A stretch of 64,000 bases of DNA from Ophiobolus disseminans (lineage: Eukaryota > Ascomycota > Dothideomycetes > Pleosporales > Phaeosphaeriaceae). The number at the start of each line of letters is the position of its first letter. The first letter of the stretch is position 1. Shown one piece after another: positions 12,321 through 23,001 of the stretch. The notes beneath the pieces are model-generated. The model was not told where the DNA came from, searched no databases, and worked only from the letters and a program-made list of their open reading frames with translations. A program made the position numbers and the translations under genes. The stretch lies in assembly GCA_010093685.1 (NCBI GenBank), contig MU006219.1, positions 701,531 through 765,530 of the forward strand. Reading direction: 5' to 3'.

Positions 12321-13256
12321 ATGGCTACCGAGCGGGCTAGGGTCACGTTCACCAAGGAACAACTATCACAGTACTTTGACCGACTGAAGATACCAGAGGA
12401 CAAGCGGCAACCCAATGTATCTCATCTCAACCCAGGGGATGCACTTCAGTACCTAGCCTTCTTGCAGAAGCACCAGCTGGCGGAGATCCCCTTCGAGAAC
12501 ATCTCCCTCCACTACTCAACCCACCACACCGTATCGATCCACCCGCAAGCACTTTTCAAGAAGATCATCAGCGACGACAATGGACGAGGAGGCTACTGCA
12601 TGGAAAACAACACTCTGTTCGGAACTCTTTTACACACCCTCGGCTTCAACGTCTATTCGGGCGGCGCACGCGTCTACCTGCCTACCGTCGAATGGACTGG
12701 CTGGTCGCACATGGTCAACCTGGTAACCATCGGCTCCACTAAATATCACGTGGACGTAGGCTTCGGTGCCGACGGGCCTGTCGTACCAATGCCACTAGAC
12801 AAATCAGGGATCGTCCAGCCACACATCAGCCCAGCGAAGGCGCGGCTGCAATGGCGCAACATCCCAGGCAACATGGATCCCGAGCAGCGCTTGTGGGTGT
12901 ACGAACACCGCAGAAAGGATGAGGGCGAATGGGAGATGATATACTGCTATACGGAGCTGGAGTTCCAGCCGTGCGACTACAACATCATGAACTACTACAC
13001 GTCGACGAGCCATAAGACCTTCTTCACGAGAAACATTGTTGCGGAGAAGAAGATCTTGGATGAGCAGGGAGAGTACAGCGGGAGTCTGAATCTGTTTGAC
13101 AACACACTCAAGTGGAGGATTCACGGGGAGAAGGAGAAGGAAAGCAAGTTTGAGACGGAACGGGAGAGGTTGGAGGCGCTGGAGCAGTACTTCGGCATGA
13201 CGTTTGGGGAGGCGGAGAAAGACGGCATTGCTGGTCTTGCCTCTGAGCTCAAGTAG
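12321..13256 (+). CDS. NAT: Arylamine N-acetyltransferase
   Basis: A single exon of 311 codons. The ATG at 12321 was preferred to an upstream in-frame start because it begins the conserved helical domain. The Cys-His-Asp triad is visible: Cys93 in RGGYCMENN, His130 in WTGWSHMVN and Asp145 in YHVDVGFGADGP. The PFENISLHY motif near residue 58 is also conserved. The enzyme moves an acetyl (or malonyl) group from CoA to arylamines and hydrazines in the cytosol. Fungal members detoxify anilines and plant benzoxazolinone breakdown products; which substrate applies here is unknown. The C-terminus after residue 270 is charged and helical. It is convergent with the MWFE gene, with stop codons only 87 nt apart. 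Confidence 0.93.
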   Translation: MATERARVTFTKEQLSQYFDRLKIPEDKRQPNVSHLNPGDALQYLAFLQKHQLAEIPFENISLHYSTHHTVSIHPQALFKKIISDDNGRGGYCMENNTLFGTLLHTLGFNVYSGGARVYLPTVEWTGWSHMVNLVTIGSTKYHVDVGFGADGPVVPMPLDKSGIVQPHISPAKARLQWRNIPGNMDPEQRLWVYEHRRKDEGEWEMIYCYTELEFQPCDYNIMNYYTSTSHKTFFTRNIVAEKKILDEQGEYSGSLNLFDNTLKWRIHGEKEKESKFETERERLEALEQYFGMTFGEAEKDGIAGLASELK

Positions 13257-13343
13257 ATCGTAGACAGTGAATGGTTGGAACTCCACTCTTCAAATATGTA
13301 TAGTTTGGTTTTTAACATGTCGCTTTCGTTCTTGTTTGCACGC

Positions 13344-13802
13344 TTATAGGAAACGCTCCTCACACTGTGTTTGTCAGTACCTCTCTGTTGTATAGACTTT
13401 GTCGTGCGTACCCTCCATGGGTTGTTGAGCTCGAAGCCCGGCGGGGCCACTGGCTTGTCGGTCTGTCCGCGCATGAAGCCGGTCAGTCGGCGGTCGCGCT
13501 CCATCACTGCGCTGCGTTCAGTATGTGAATGAGGTCATCGTGAAGGGGTCCTACTTTGCTGCACAACTGTTAGTGACCCCTCTACAAGCGCTGTGAAAGG
13601 GCAACTTACCCTGTCCCACTGATCAATACCGCGCCTCGCCCTTTTGCCTCCGTTCTGCATCTCCTTGAGCTTTCCGACCGAGACGGCGCTGACTGCAAAC
13701 ATCTGCGGGCGCCGTTAGCCGAGCCCAGCACGCCAATGGGGACAGTCAGCATACGCCAGTTATAATCGCATACGGCAGCAGAGCCTCGAATGGGACGCCC
13801 AT
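13344..13802 (-). CDS. NDUFA1: Complex I subunit MWFE (NDUFA1 homologue) with an apparent 4-nt exon
   Basis: Five exons give an 86-residue inner-membrane protein: MGVPFEALLPYAIITG, then MFAVSAVSVGKL, QNGGKRARR, QWDRQMMERDRRLTG, and a C-terminus near FELNNPWRCEERFL. The ERDRR-TG block and the single N-terminal membrane helix match the MWFE/NDUFA1 family of NADH:ubiquinone oxidoreductase. Exon 3 is just four bases (13555-13558, CAAA on the minus strand). It is flanked by a 51-nt intron with a CTAAC branch site and a 48-nt intron with ACTGAAC. Without it the frame breaks; with it the conserved RQMMERDRR sequence is restored. The last exon adds only CEERFL and follows a TACTGACAAACACAG acceptor. 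Length is normal for the family (70-90 residues). Confidence 0.85.
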
Positions 13803-14391
13803 GGTTGCGGTTGTGGTGTGTCGATGTGGTGTCGTGGGTGGGTTATCGTGAGGTTCGCACTGGCAGCTCGCAGCGTTGGGCGGAGGTGGAAGCGTGGCCC
13901 GGGCGCCCATCCCCAGTGAACTTCACATTAAGGGTGCCATTCCCAGGTGGACAGAACTGCCCTCCCGCACGCTCTGCCGCCCGGCTGCAATTATTCTCGG
14001 TGTCGCTCAGCATCACACATTGCTACCCACCGCCCAACACGCCGCCGTTGCGCCCCTGTTTGCTGCAACAATTGCACGCAGCCCCCGTCGCAAGCCTCCG
14101 CCGCCCACAGCAACCGCCAACGCGACACCGGGCCTCAAGCACCGCTTCCCGCCCGCCTACAGGCAGTGGAGGCCGCATCACGACCCAAATACACGTCATT
14201 GGCACCGTGGCCGCTTTCACAGATCGCGATAACGCGCTACGACGCCCTCACGACGCGCCCTACGAGACTGCATGACAACACCGTCGAGGTGCCCGCCGCC
14301 CGCGCCCACGCCGCAGCAGAGCTCACACACGCCATAGCCAGTGACAGTGGCTTATCTGGCCAACAAGCTGGCGGCTGTCGTCTCCTTCGCC
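13803..14391. promoter_or_regulatory. Divergent promoter region, MWFE / MYST acetyltransferase
   Basis: This 589-nt pyrimidine-rich, GC-rich stretch lies between divergent start codons. Open frames on both strands here look like compositional shadows. Confidence 0.45.
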
Positions 14392-17300
14392 ATGGCGGAG
14401 CCCGGACGGCTCATGGGCCAGACCGCAGGCAACGCCGACCCCGAAGACATGGACGCGGACGGCGACTATGACATGGACGACGAGTACGAGCAGGAGCCTG
14501 CACCCGAGACACAAACCCCACAGGCAGACGGCCACAGCACGGATGCGGAAGGCTCCGACGTGGATGCCGAGGGCGAAGAGGTCGACGACGACGAGGATGA
14601 AGCCGAGCCCGTGGGCGCTGTCAAGATAGCCCTGCGCCGGACAATGATGTCCGACGAAGAGGAGGACTACGACAACGACGATGACGCCGCAGCCAACTCG
14701 TCTGACGCCAAGACCAGCGACAGCGACGACGACTCGACTGCCGAATCGGACGAGGAAGCGCCATGGCAGGCCGAGAGCGAGAACGGCGAAGAGGCTGAGA
14801 TTGCAAAGTCCGACCCTAACGTGTGCATGTGAGTATCGACCTCTACCACCAAAAGCAAAATATGCAGTTCTGATTCGTGACGTAGTTACTGCAACCAGGA
14901 TGAGGAAAACGACCCCAGTGAAGAATACGAAGAATATCTCTCGTGCATTGTGTGTGGAGACAACGGTATGTTCCCTGCCAGGTTGTGTCAAGAAATTCTC
15001 GGGTAGCTGACATGATCTGGGTACCTGCAGCACATACGCAATGCGCCCTCAACGCTAATACGCTAAACCACGATGACGGTAAACCTTCCCTTTGTGCCCA
15101 TGCCCAAACATCAATCAAGCTAACACTTGCCAGCTTCAAAGCATTGGCGATGCAGCGCCTGCATACAGAACGACCTACACGAGGAGAGCGAAGAAGAGCC
15201 TTCCGAATCAATCACCCGCCGCAGGTTGTCATCCGTGCCCAAGCTGGCTAGAGACTTGCTTCCATCGCATCGCGGCGTCGACCCAAAGGGGCATTCCATC
15301 TTCAAAGAACTCATCCTTCCCGATGATCCTCCCGACGGGACGCGATCGCTGCGGAAACGCAAGGCGTCGCATGATGAAGAAGTACCGCAGCCCGTACGAA
15401 CCAACAGGAAGAAGCGAAGGCCGTCTGAAGAAGCTTCCAAATCCCCGGCCCAAGGCGCGTCCATTACTGCATCATCGCCTGCCGCACGACCGAGAAGTGC
15501 ACGCAGCGCGAAAAGTGCGCTAGTGGATGCTCACGATACGGAGGGTGAGGCACAGCACACCGCATCCGACGAAGATGAATCCCGTCCACGAGCGCGTCCC
15601 CGTCGTTCAAAACCTAAGAGGACAAACGACAGACGACCACTCGCGTGGATAGAAGAAGCACAAAGTGGGAGTCTGATCGTCGCGTTCCACCTCAACAACG
15701 AGAAGGTCCAGAGGATAGTAACAGCGAAGCCTAATAAGAATGCAGCTCCCCAGCGGACCCTCACCATAGAAGAGGAGCGCAGAGAGCGGCGGCGAGAGAG
15801 AGACCGGATATCGCGCGAACGGCGAAAGCGCGCGGCGCAAGCAGAGAGAGAGTCGCCAGAGATCACCCACTACCCTCCTGTACAAGTACACTACTCTGCG
15901 CCGTTTCATGGATTTTCTGAAAAGGAAGACGAGACCAAGAGCAAGCCCTACGGCGGTGTCTTGTCTGAAGCTGATGCCGACACATCGAAAACTTATCCTA
16001 CGCAAGCTGACCGGAAGCGGTTTGAGGAGGCTCGAGTCAAGGCCGAAGAGGAGTGGAAAGAGAAGCAAGACACTTTATATGCTCATTTGGAGATCACCAA
16101 ACCATCAAAGCAAACCGCCACGGCGAGCAAGATCAAATGCGTCAACTTCGGTGGATGGGAGATCGACACCTGGCACGCTGCACCGTATCCTGAAGAGTAC
16201 AGCAAGAATCGGGTGCTTTACATTTGCGAGTTCTGTCTGAAGTACATGAACTCGGATTATGTCGCATGGCGGCACAAGGTATGTTGTACGCCACGTAACG
16301 TATCACAGTGTCTAACAGCCGCGCAGCTCAAGTGCCCAGCAAAGCACCCACCAGGCGACGAAATCTACCGCGATGGTAAATACTCCTTCTTTGAGGTCGA
16401 CGGCAGGAAGAATCCTGTCTACTGCCAGAACCTCTGCCTTCTTGCGAAGCTCTTCCTTGGCTCCAAGACCCTCTACTACGACGTGGAGCCCTTCCTTTTC
16501 TACGTCATGACCGAGAACGACAACTACGGCTGCCATTTCGTTGGATACTTCTCGAAAGAAAAGCGACCAAGTTCATTGAACAACGTGTCCTGTATCTTGG
16601 TCCTGCCGATCCACATGCGCAAAGGCTACGGTCAATATCTGATCGAGTTCTCATATCTCCTCACACGCGTGGAGAAGAAGACAGGGAGTCCCGAGAAGCC
16701 GCTCAGTGATATGGGCCTAGTCAGCTACAGAAAGTATTGGCGGCTTGTATTATGCGAAGAGCTACTACAACAAAAGGGACCTATCAGTATCTCAGCTATA
16801 TCAGACCGTACCGGTATGACACCCGACGACATTGTGTCTGCTCTGGAAGGTCTACGGGCACTTGTCCGCGACCCCGTAACCAAAAAGTACGCCTTCCGGC
16901 TCGACACTACCTATTTTAAGCAGTACATCGAGAAGTGCAATGCTGCAGACAATCCCAAGATCAATCCGGAATGTCTTGTATGGACACCATACGTCATGGG
17001 TCGGCTTGGGCAGTACGAGGACGGTCCCGCCTTGCAAACCGTGCAGCAACGTGATGAGATCGAGGATGAGGGCAAGCCTACGCCAGAGGAAGGTGTGCAG
17101 ATGGATATGATGGCAGAAAAAGCGAACGGCGTCACCAAAGACAATGAAGGTGCCACAGGTGATGAGGTCGATCCAGAAACACCCGCTTTGCCTGCAGAAG
17201 ACTCTGTCAATGGTGGCTCGCCAGCTCCTGGCACACCTCTCGCAAACGGCTCGACTATAGCACTCGCAGGATCACAGATGGCGAATACGGAACCTGCAAT

Positions 17301-17835
17301 CCCTCCAACGCGCTACGAGATCTATCCTCCCGTCCCTGGACAACCAGCAACGAAACGGCGACCCGGGCGGCCGTTTGGAGCACGGCGACGCACAGGCACG
17401 CCAAACAGAGCTCGCAACACATCACTCTCCATTCACACCGCTCCCGTGTCGAAGATTCAGCTCTCCCCGAGCAGACTTGCCAAAGGATCACCAACAGCAA
17501 ACGGTACTCTCACACCCGGCACCATCTCGCTCCGCCGCACAAGAAGCAGACTCGGCGACGTTGTCACCAACGGCGACGACGTCGAAGAAGGCGGCGCCGT
17601 CAAAGCCGTCATCGTCAACGGCCGACGCAGCACACGCAGCTCCGCAAGCTCCATCAGCAGCCCACACATCGGCAAAGACTTCAAAGGCAAAGGCAGAGCC
17701 ATGGTCGTCGAGGAAGAGCAGGACGACTTAGACGCAGACGCGGACGGTGATTACGACGAAGAAGACGCGGAAGGCGATATGGACATTGACGCCGAGGGCG
17801 AAGACGACGACGATGTTGTTATGGCTGGCGCTTGA
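14392..17835 (+). CDS. SAS3: MYST-family histone acetyltransferase with PHD finger (Sas3/KAT6 type)
   Basis: Five exons (14392-14828, 14886-14965, 15031-15078, 15134-16278, 16327-17835) give 1,072 residues. The start is the ATG in CGCCATGGCG; the GTG 51 nt upstream is not used. The PHD finger is built across four exons: VCIYCNQDEEND, then YLSCIVCGDNAHTQCA, then WRCSACI. The MYST domain follows: NFGGWEIDTWHAAPYPEEY, the C2HC finger CEFCLKYMNSDYVAWRHK joined to LKCPAKHPPG, the acetyl-CoA loop of SCILVLPIHMRKGYGQYLIE with the expected catalytic cysteine, and the Glu-containing SPEKPLSDMGL segment. This fits the NuA3-type H3 acetyltransferase. The C-terminus has AT-hook-like KRRPGRP and an acidic tail resembling the acidic N-terminus. 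Intron 4 (16279-16326) is 48 nt without an in-frame stop, so automatic callers may retain 16 false residues inside the zinc finger. Confidence 0.92.
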
Positions 17836-18686
17836 TTGTAGTCTGCTGAAGAAGAATGGCAGTGCGCGTTTTCTGTTCTTCAGCGGCTTCTTTTCTTCTC
17901 TTCTTGTTTTGCATATCCCCCATCTTCTTCTATGCTATGTACTCTTAACCACTTTTTTCTTCGTCTTTGGCATTTATAGGGATGAAAGAGATACCTCAGG
18001 GAACCACGTCAGGGGCGTTCGTTTCAAGATTAAGAAATTCCATCTCAACATTCAATTCACCTTTGTTACCGATACTACAATTATAATCCTCGAATCTTGA
18101 ATTACATGACATGAAGTGAAATTACATTCCATTCCTTGAAGGCGAAATATGTATGCAAACATGCACGCACCTTCCCCACATTAATCCCAACCCCACGACC
18201 CCGGGTTCCCACATGCCCACAAAAACACCAACAAGCTATGCCAATACATCCGTGCGCCAAGCCCCATTTCCAATCTACTTTCCACACTCGGCGCCAGACT
18301 TTCCCCATGCGGTAATGCGCGTCACGTGGTGGCGTAACGTATGCAAGGGCAGGGGCTGCGGGTAGGATGTAACATCATGTCGCAATGGCTGGCGCGCCGG
18401 GTTGGTGGGTTGGTGGCGTGGAGGAATGTGATTTTGTGCGAGGGATTTTTTGAGCGGGGAGGAGATGGGGATTTTGGATAGGTGAGGAATTGTTGGGGGT
18501 TGGTGGAATGGGTGGGTTTGGTTTTGAAGTGTGTCGACACTTGGGGAAATTCACCTGTACATCAAAACTGCAACATATGTTGTAGCACATAGAACGCAAA
18601 TACTCCAAGAGTAATGAGAAATGAGGACAAGGTTGTGGATGAATAGGGCTAAGGAAGATTCACAGTCCCAAACCCGCCATCATTCC
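17836..18686. other. Convergent 3' region
   Basis: Between the stops of the acetyltransferase (+) and the Ppo gene (-). T-rich sequence after 17880 probably serves 3' end formation. No gene was seen. Confidence 0.5.
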
Positions 18687-21600
18687 TCATGTAGGAGTCG
18701 GAGTTTCGAAATGCACTTTCAAGCCTGTAGATCCGTTAGCCTAATACGTTCAGTGATTGGTACATGATGGACTTACTTGTTGGTGACGGCACCCATTCGT
18801 CCCTCGCTTCACTCAAGTAGCTCACAACACCGTTCTCGGTCCTCTTCTTTAGCATCTCTTGTGGTCCCGGTGCCCTCTTCAAGCCCTTCAAGCTCCCCAA
18901 CACTCGCAACTGCGCCACCAATCCCGTAACAACAATCTCTCGCACCAGGGACCCATACGGACCGTCAAAGAACGGTAGGTAAGACTCTTGCACACGGTCA
19001 AGTTTAATGTGGTCTGGATCTGGAAACCTGAGTGGGTCGCGCGATGCAGCAGCAATGTCAAGAAGTAAAGTATCGCCCTTCTTGATGGCTTGCGCGTACC
19101 GCCAATCGCTGATGCTCGGAAAGGTGTCAGAGACACGAAGAAAAGGCATGGCCGGAGGACTGAGGCGGAAAGCTTCGAGAACGTAAGCACGCAGAGAATC
19201 TGATGCAGGTTGTGATGGATCCGTTGCTAGTGTCTGTATTCTCGGCCAGTGACTTGTGTAGTGTGGCTCTGAGAGAAAGACGTCGACGATTTGAGCGAGC
19301 TATACGAGTCAGCATAGATCTGCAGGATGGGTGGTGTGCAACTTGGCTGACCGCAAATGAGCCGGAGACCGCGATTTCGACAGCCAAGAACACCACTAGA
19401 GACACGACTTCTTGAATAGTCTTGCCACTGTCGAAGAGCCGTTGCAAAAGTTCGTCTCCATGGTTTGCCATCGGATTCCGCTGGCCTGTCTTGCGATCGC
19501 GGTGAAGAAGTACATGGGCGAACGAGGAGCATCCCAGTGCCTCGCAAACGTCTTCAATCTCACTCGTGAGAGCTTTATAGGCTTCTGGCGCAGCTATCCT
19601 AAGCTTTTTGGATCTGGATGTCTGTTCACTGTGGTACACGTACTGAAATATACGAGCCATATTGTCGTAGAGCGTCCGGCAGTCAAACGACGCCTTTGGG
19701 TTCTGCGGGTCCTTCAACGGAATGTAAAATAGATGCGCAACAAACTGCGTCCAGCTGAGAGACGCGACATGCTTGACGATGTCTACCTCAAAAATATCAC
19801 GAAGCTTGCAAGTTCCATCCCGAAACAGTCTCGAAGTTGTCATCTGTATGTAAATTGCAAAGTCCCTGGTGGAGTTCTTGGGTCCAAGTACGGCTTGCCT
19901 CACAACCCTTCGCTGTTTGATGGCTTTAGGATCAGTGCCTGCAAGTGAACTTCCATAGCTTCCAAGCTGCTGTATGGAACGTATGCAAGGCAATGTGTAC
20001 GAAGTCGAGTCGCGGATGATGCTCAGTGTGATTTTGGCGTCTGTAATGACTCTCGCCGGCGGGACGTATTTGGGTCGGTCATAGGTGAACTCAGCCTCGT
20101 GCCCAAGTGATTTTTGAACTTCCCGCATCTCGGAAGGAACCGTGAACGGATAGAGCGCATACATCGAGTTTTCGCGGTACTAGCCAGCTGCAGCGCGTCA
20201 GCAAATTTTCAAAGGCCATGAGTAGTAGAACACGGACGAAAGGCTCGCTGCAAAAGCTTGTACATCACACCGCCACCGGCTATTGAGGGGTCGTTGGAGG
20301 CTTCCTTGAATCCAAAAGATGTCAGATGATGCGGCGTATAGTCCACAGTGTAGAACCGATCGCCTCGAACCAGCGCCAAAGCGTCCGAGAGAATTGCTCT
20401 GCTTGTCGTGAACCCTGCGCAGAGACCAGACCCAGGCGTCATAGGTATCTTCGGCTCCTCCACCAGGACACCTGGGTATAACTCGACATTGTCTACTTCT
20501 ATGTAAAGCGCTTGAAGAGCAGAGGCGATTTCTGGGTCTGAGTTGACGTCCGCGAAGGTCTTATGGGGTATCATGCCGAAGAAGCTTCTCATCTCGTTCA
20601 AGGACGCGACTCCCCAAGACCGTGCCTGCTCAATACCCAACACTTCAATCAACTTCAGCGCAACAGGGACTTGTCGCGGTCCAAAACTTGCGGCCACGTC
20701 TTCCCCAGCTTCTGTCAAGATACCGACCAGACCTAGATCGTCAAAACGTCCTTGCACGTTCCTTTGTAAGCCGGCGAATGTCCGATGGCCAGGATCTGCA
20801 GGTGACTTCGCTGCAATATTGCGCATACCATTGCGTATCTGCTTAAGTGTCAAGTCTTGAGCGCTCACGCCCGGATGAAGTTTTGACAGATGGTCGTTTA
20901 GCCAACGTTCACCCTTTGGGGAAATTGTGGAATGCCATCGGTAAATGAGGTTGAACTCTACGCTGACCTGATTGCCGGTAGCTTTGTCGATATTTTTCAC
21001 TCCGAGGACCTCCTTGACATCAATCCGTGGGTCGAGGTTCCATGATGACTCAGTTCGTTGCAAATTGAGAATCGTCCTGACGTAGTCATTGAGCACGATT
21101 TGTACGTACAGCCCATTAGTAACCAAGCGAGCTGTTTGGAATATATCGTTGTCTCGCGCGGCCAGAGCCGTTTCGTATGCCTGTGTACCGAGCTCAGCTG
21201 TCTCTGTAAGGACGTCAAACCTGCCGCCTTCATTGATTTGTGCGAGGTGCTCGGCGACGTAGTTGTGAAATCGATTGAAGCATATCAGGAGCACAGATAC
21301 CTACCCGATGTGAGCAGAGCCTAAAGCTGTACGCTCCACTCAACGCACCTCTGGAGGTTGGTTGACGAATCGGACTTCAGAAAAGGCGTCTGGCTTCAGC
21401 TTGCCGTCAACGAATGTCCGCATGTCGTTTTGGCTGCCTTGGTCGGAGCCGTATAGCGGTGACAGATCCAGATACGAAGACGTATTCACAACGTCCTTGT
21501 TACGGTCGCTTGTTCGAAAAACATCGTGGATGATGATATCAGCGAGCGCAAACAGCAGGCTCGAAATCTTGGTTGGATGAGCCTTCGGTTCTCCCCTTCG

Positions 21601-22174
21601 CGCGAGCAGCGTATCAAATATTACCCCCGCGTCGGGTCTGCTCGTAGGTATGTGCTTCGGCGTGACGGTGCGGGCATAGTAGGAACCCGCTTTTCCGAGG
21701 TGTGGTAACTGTATACTGTTGTTGCTTCCGTCGGCGGTACGATATTTATCTACCTTGCTATTAGAGTGGAGCCCAGATGTGTCAGCGGAGAGCTTACATG
21801 GATTGCCTAGAGACGAGGTTGTGGGATGTTCTAGATTCTCCTAAAGTTTCTTGAGCAACAAACCGGTACCTATGTCGCGAGTAGAAGAGTCGTCCGGTAG
21901 TGACGCAAACAGTTGCATGAGCTTCTCTTGCTGTACGGATTTAGCATAAAGCTATAGGCACGGTAAAGAATGGAGCTGAACGAACCACATATTCCTTGTC
22001 ATCCACTCCGCCTCTGACAGCAGCATCGGTAAGAGCATCCAATAGTTCGTGATTGGACTTGATTCGGTCGAAACTTAGTTGGCTGTCGACGTCGTGAAGC
22101 AGCTTGTGGATGAACAGTTCCTTGGCATCGTCGGGCTGTGTGTGGGTTTTTAGTCGATCAAACAGGTTCGGCAT
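18687..22174 (-). pseudogene. Ppo-type fatty acid dioxygenase (psi factor-producing oxygenase-like), interrupted by two in-frame TAG codons
   Basis: The gene reads through many short introns from MPNLFDRLKTHTQPDD (22174; an upstream ATG at 22351 is possible) to PTSLKVHFETPTPT at 18687. The haem peroxidase domain is well kept: YRTADGSNNSIQLPHLGKAG, YARTV, HPTKISS then IIIHDVFRTS, SYLDLSPLYGSDQ, LLICFNRFHNYV, and YRWH with the catalytic Tyr and proximal His. Such enzymes oxidise linoleate to hydroperoxides that act as sporulation signals. The C-terminal P450-like domain keeps EAFRL, but the haem-cysteine loop reads FFDGPYGSL with no cysteine, as in Ppo proteins that lack isomerase activity. A TAG at 21841-21843 sits where the family has Trp, and a second at 20179-20181 lies in the FPG-x-YRENSMYALYPF block. 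No frameshift was seen. The first TAG could be avoided only by a 39-nt intron that deletes conserved residues. Confidence 0.75.
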
Positions 22175-22516
22175 GGGTTGGAATGGGTGCGGTAGGAATA
22201 GTGAAGTTAGAACCGGAGTCAGAGAATAGGTAGGAGCGCGTAGGGTAGGAGAAGGGATGTTCTGAAAATGGCTGAGGTGGATTGAAGCTCGGAGGGTTTT
22301 TGGAAGGAAGTGGCTGGCGGTCGATACAGAGCATGCGTTTTTCAAAGTCAACCACTACAAGCTAGCTACTTACGCCCGGACTCACTGCCCCCATGGAGTA
22401 CTACATTGACAGAATGCCTACAAATCGGGTTTCCCACTCCTCCAGTCGGAGGCCATTGAAATTCGCAGCGTGACGAAACTCGATTCTAGCAGCTCTCGGT
22501 CGCGGAAATCAAGGTG

Positions 22517-22660
22517 TCTCTCGGTAAGTCGTGAAATCCCCAAAAAAGCCAAGCTTGACGCCTATATCTACGTATAGAATAGCTGTTTGAAATTCTTAAA
22601 AATCTTTGTACACAGACAGGATAGTGTGTTTATTTTTAGCTTTCGCGACTTACCGAGAGA
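22517..22660. mobile_element. MITE-like element with terminal inverted repeats
   Basis: The sequence TCTCTCGGTAAGTCG at 22517-22531 recurs inverted at 22646-22660. Counting on through a C/T difference, about 20 of 21 bases pair. The element is 144 nt, A/T-rich inside and non-coding. GTG occurs immediately outside both ends, a possible 3-nt target duplication. No transposase is nearby. It lies in the 22175-23001 gap between the Ppo gene and RPL6; the rest of that gap shows nothing else. Confidence 0.6.
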
Positions 22661-23001
22661 GTGTGACACAATGGTAAAGGGTCAGACATCATCACCCTAT
22701 TAATTTACTGAAGTCCAGTCCACTCAACAGATGTCTGAGGTCGAGCGGTCGCGATAGGTGACATTTGACCTCGGGAACGTTTTAGCCCCTTGAATCGACG
22801 CTAGATCTTAATAGACTTTAGCTTCGTAGGGCTGCATGATTAGCGAGCTCCCACATGCCGACGCCGTGAATTCGCGACGGTGACATCAACAATATTACGA
22901 ACTAAACACGGAATTTATAAGGTATGAATCTGAAGCTTGAGCTTGTAGTTCAATGCAGTGCTAAGTAATATCCCAGCAACGAGACGGCGCAAACATACAT
23001 C

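Noticed and set aside
14323..15033. 236-codon minus-strand frame opposite the MYST gene
   Set aside because: Val/Gly/His-rich mirror of the acidic coding strand; a shadow of exon 1.
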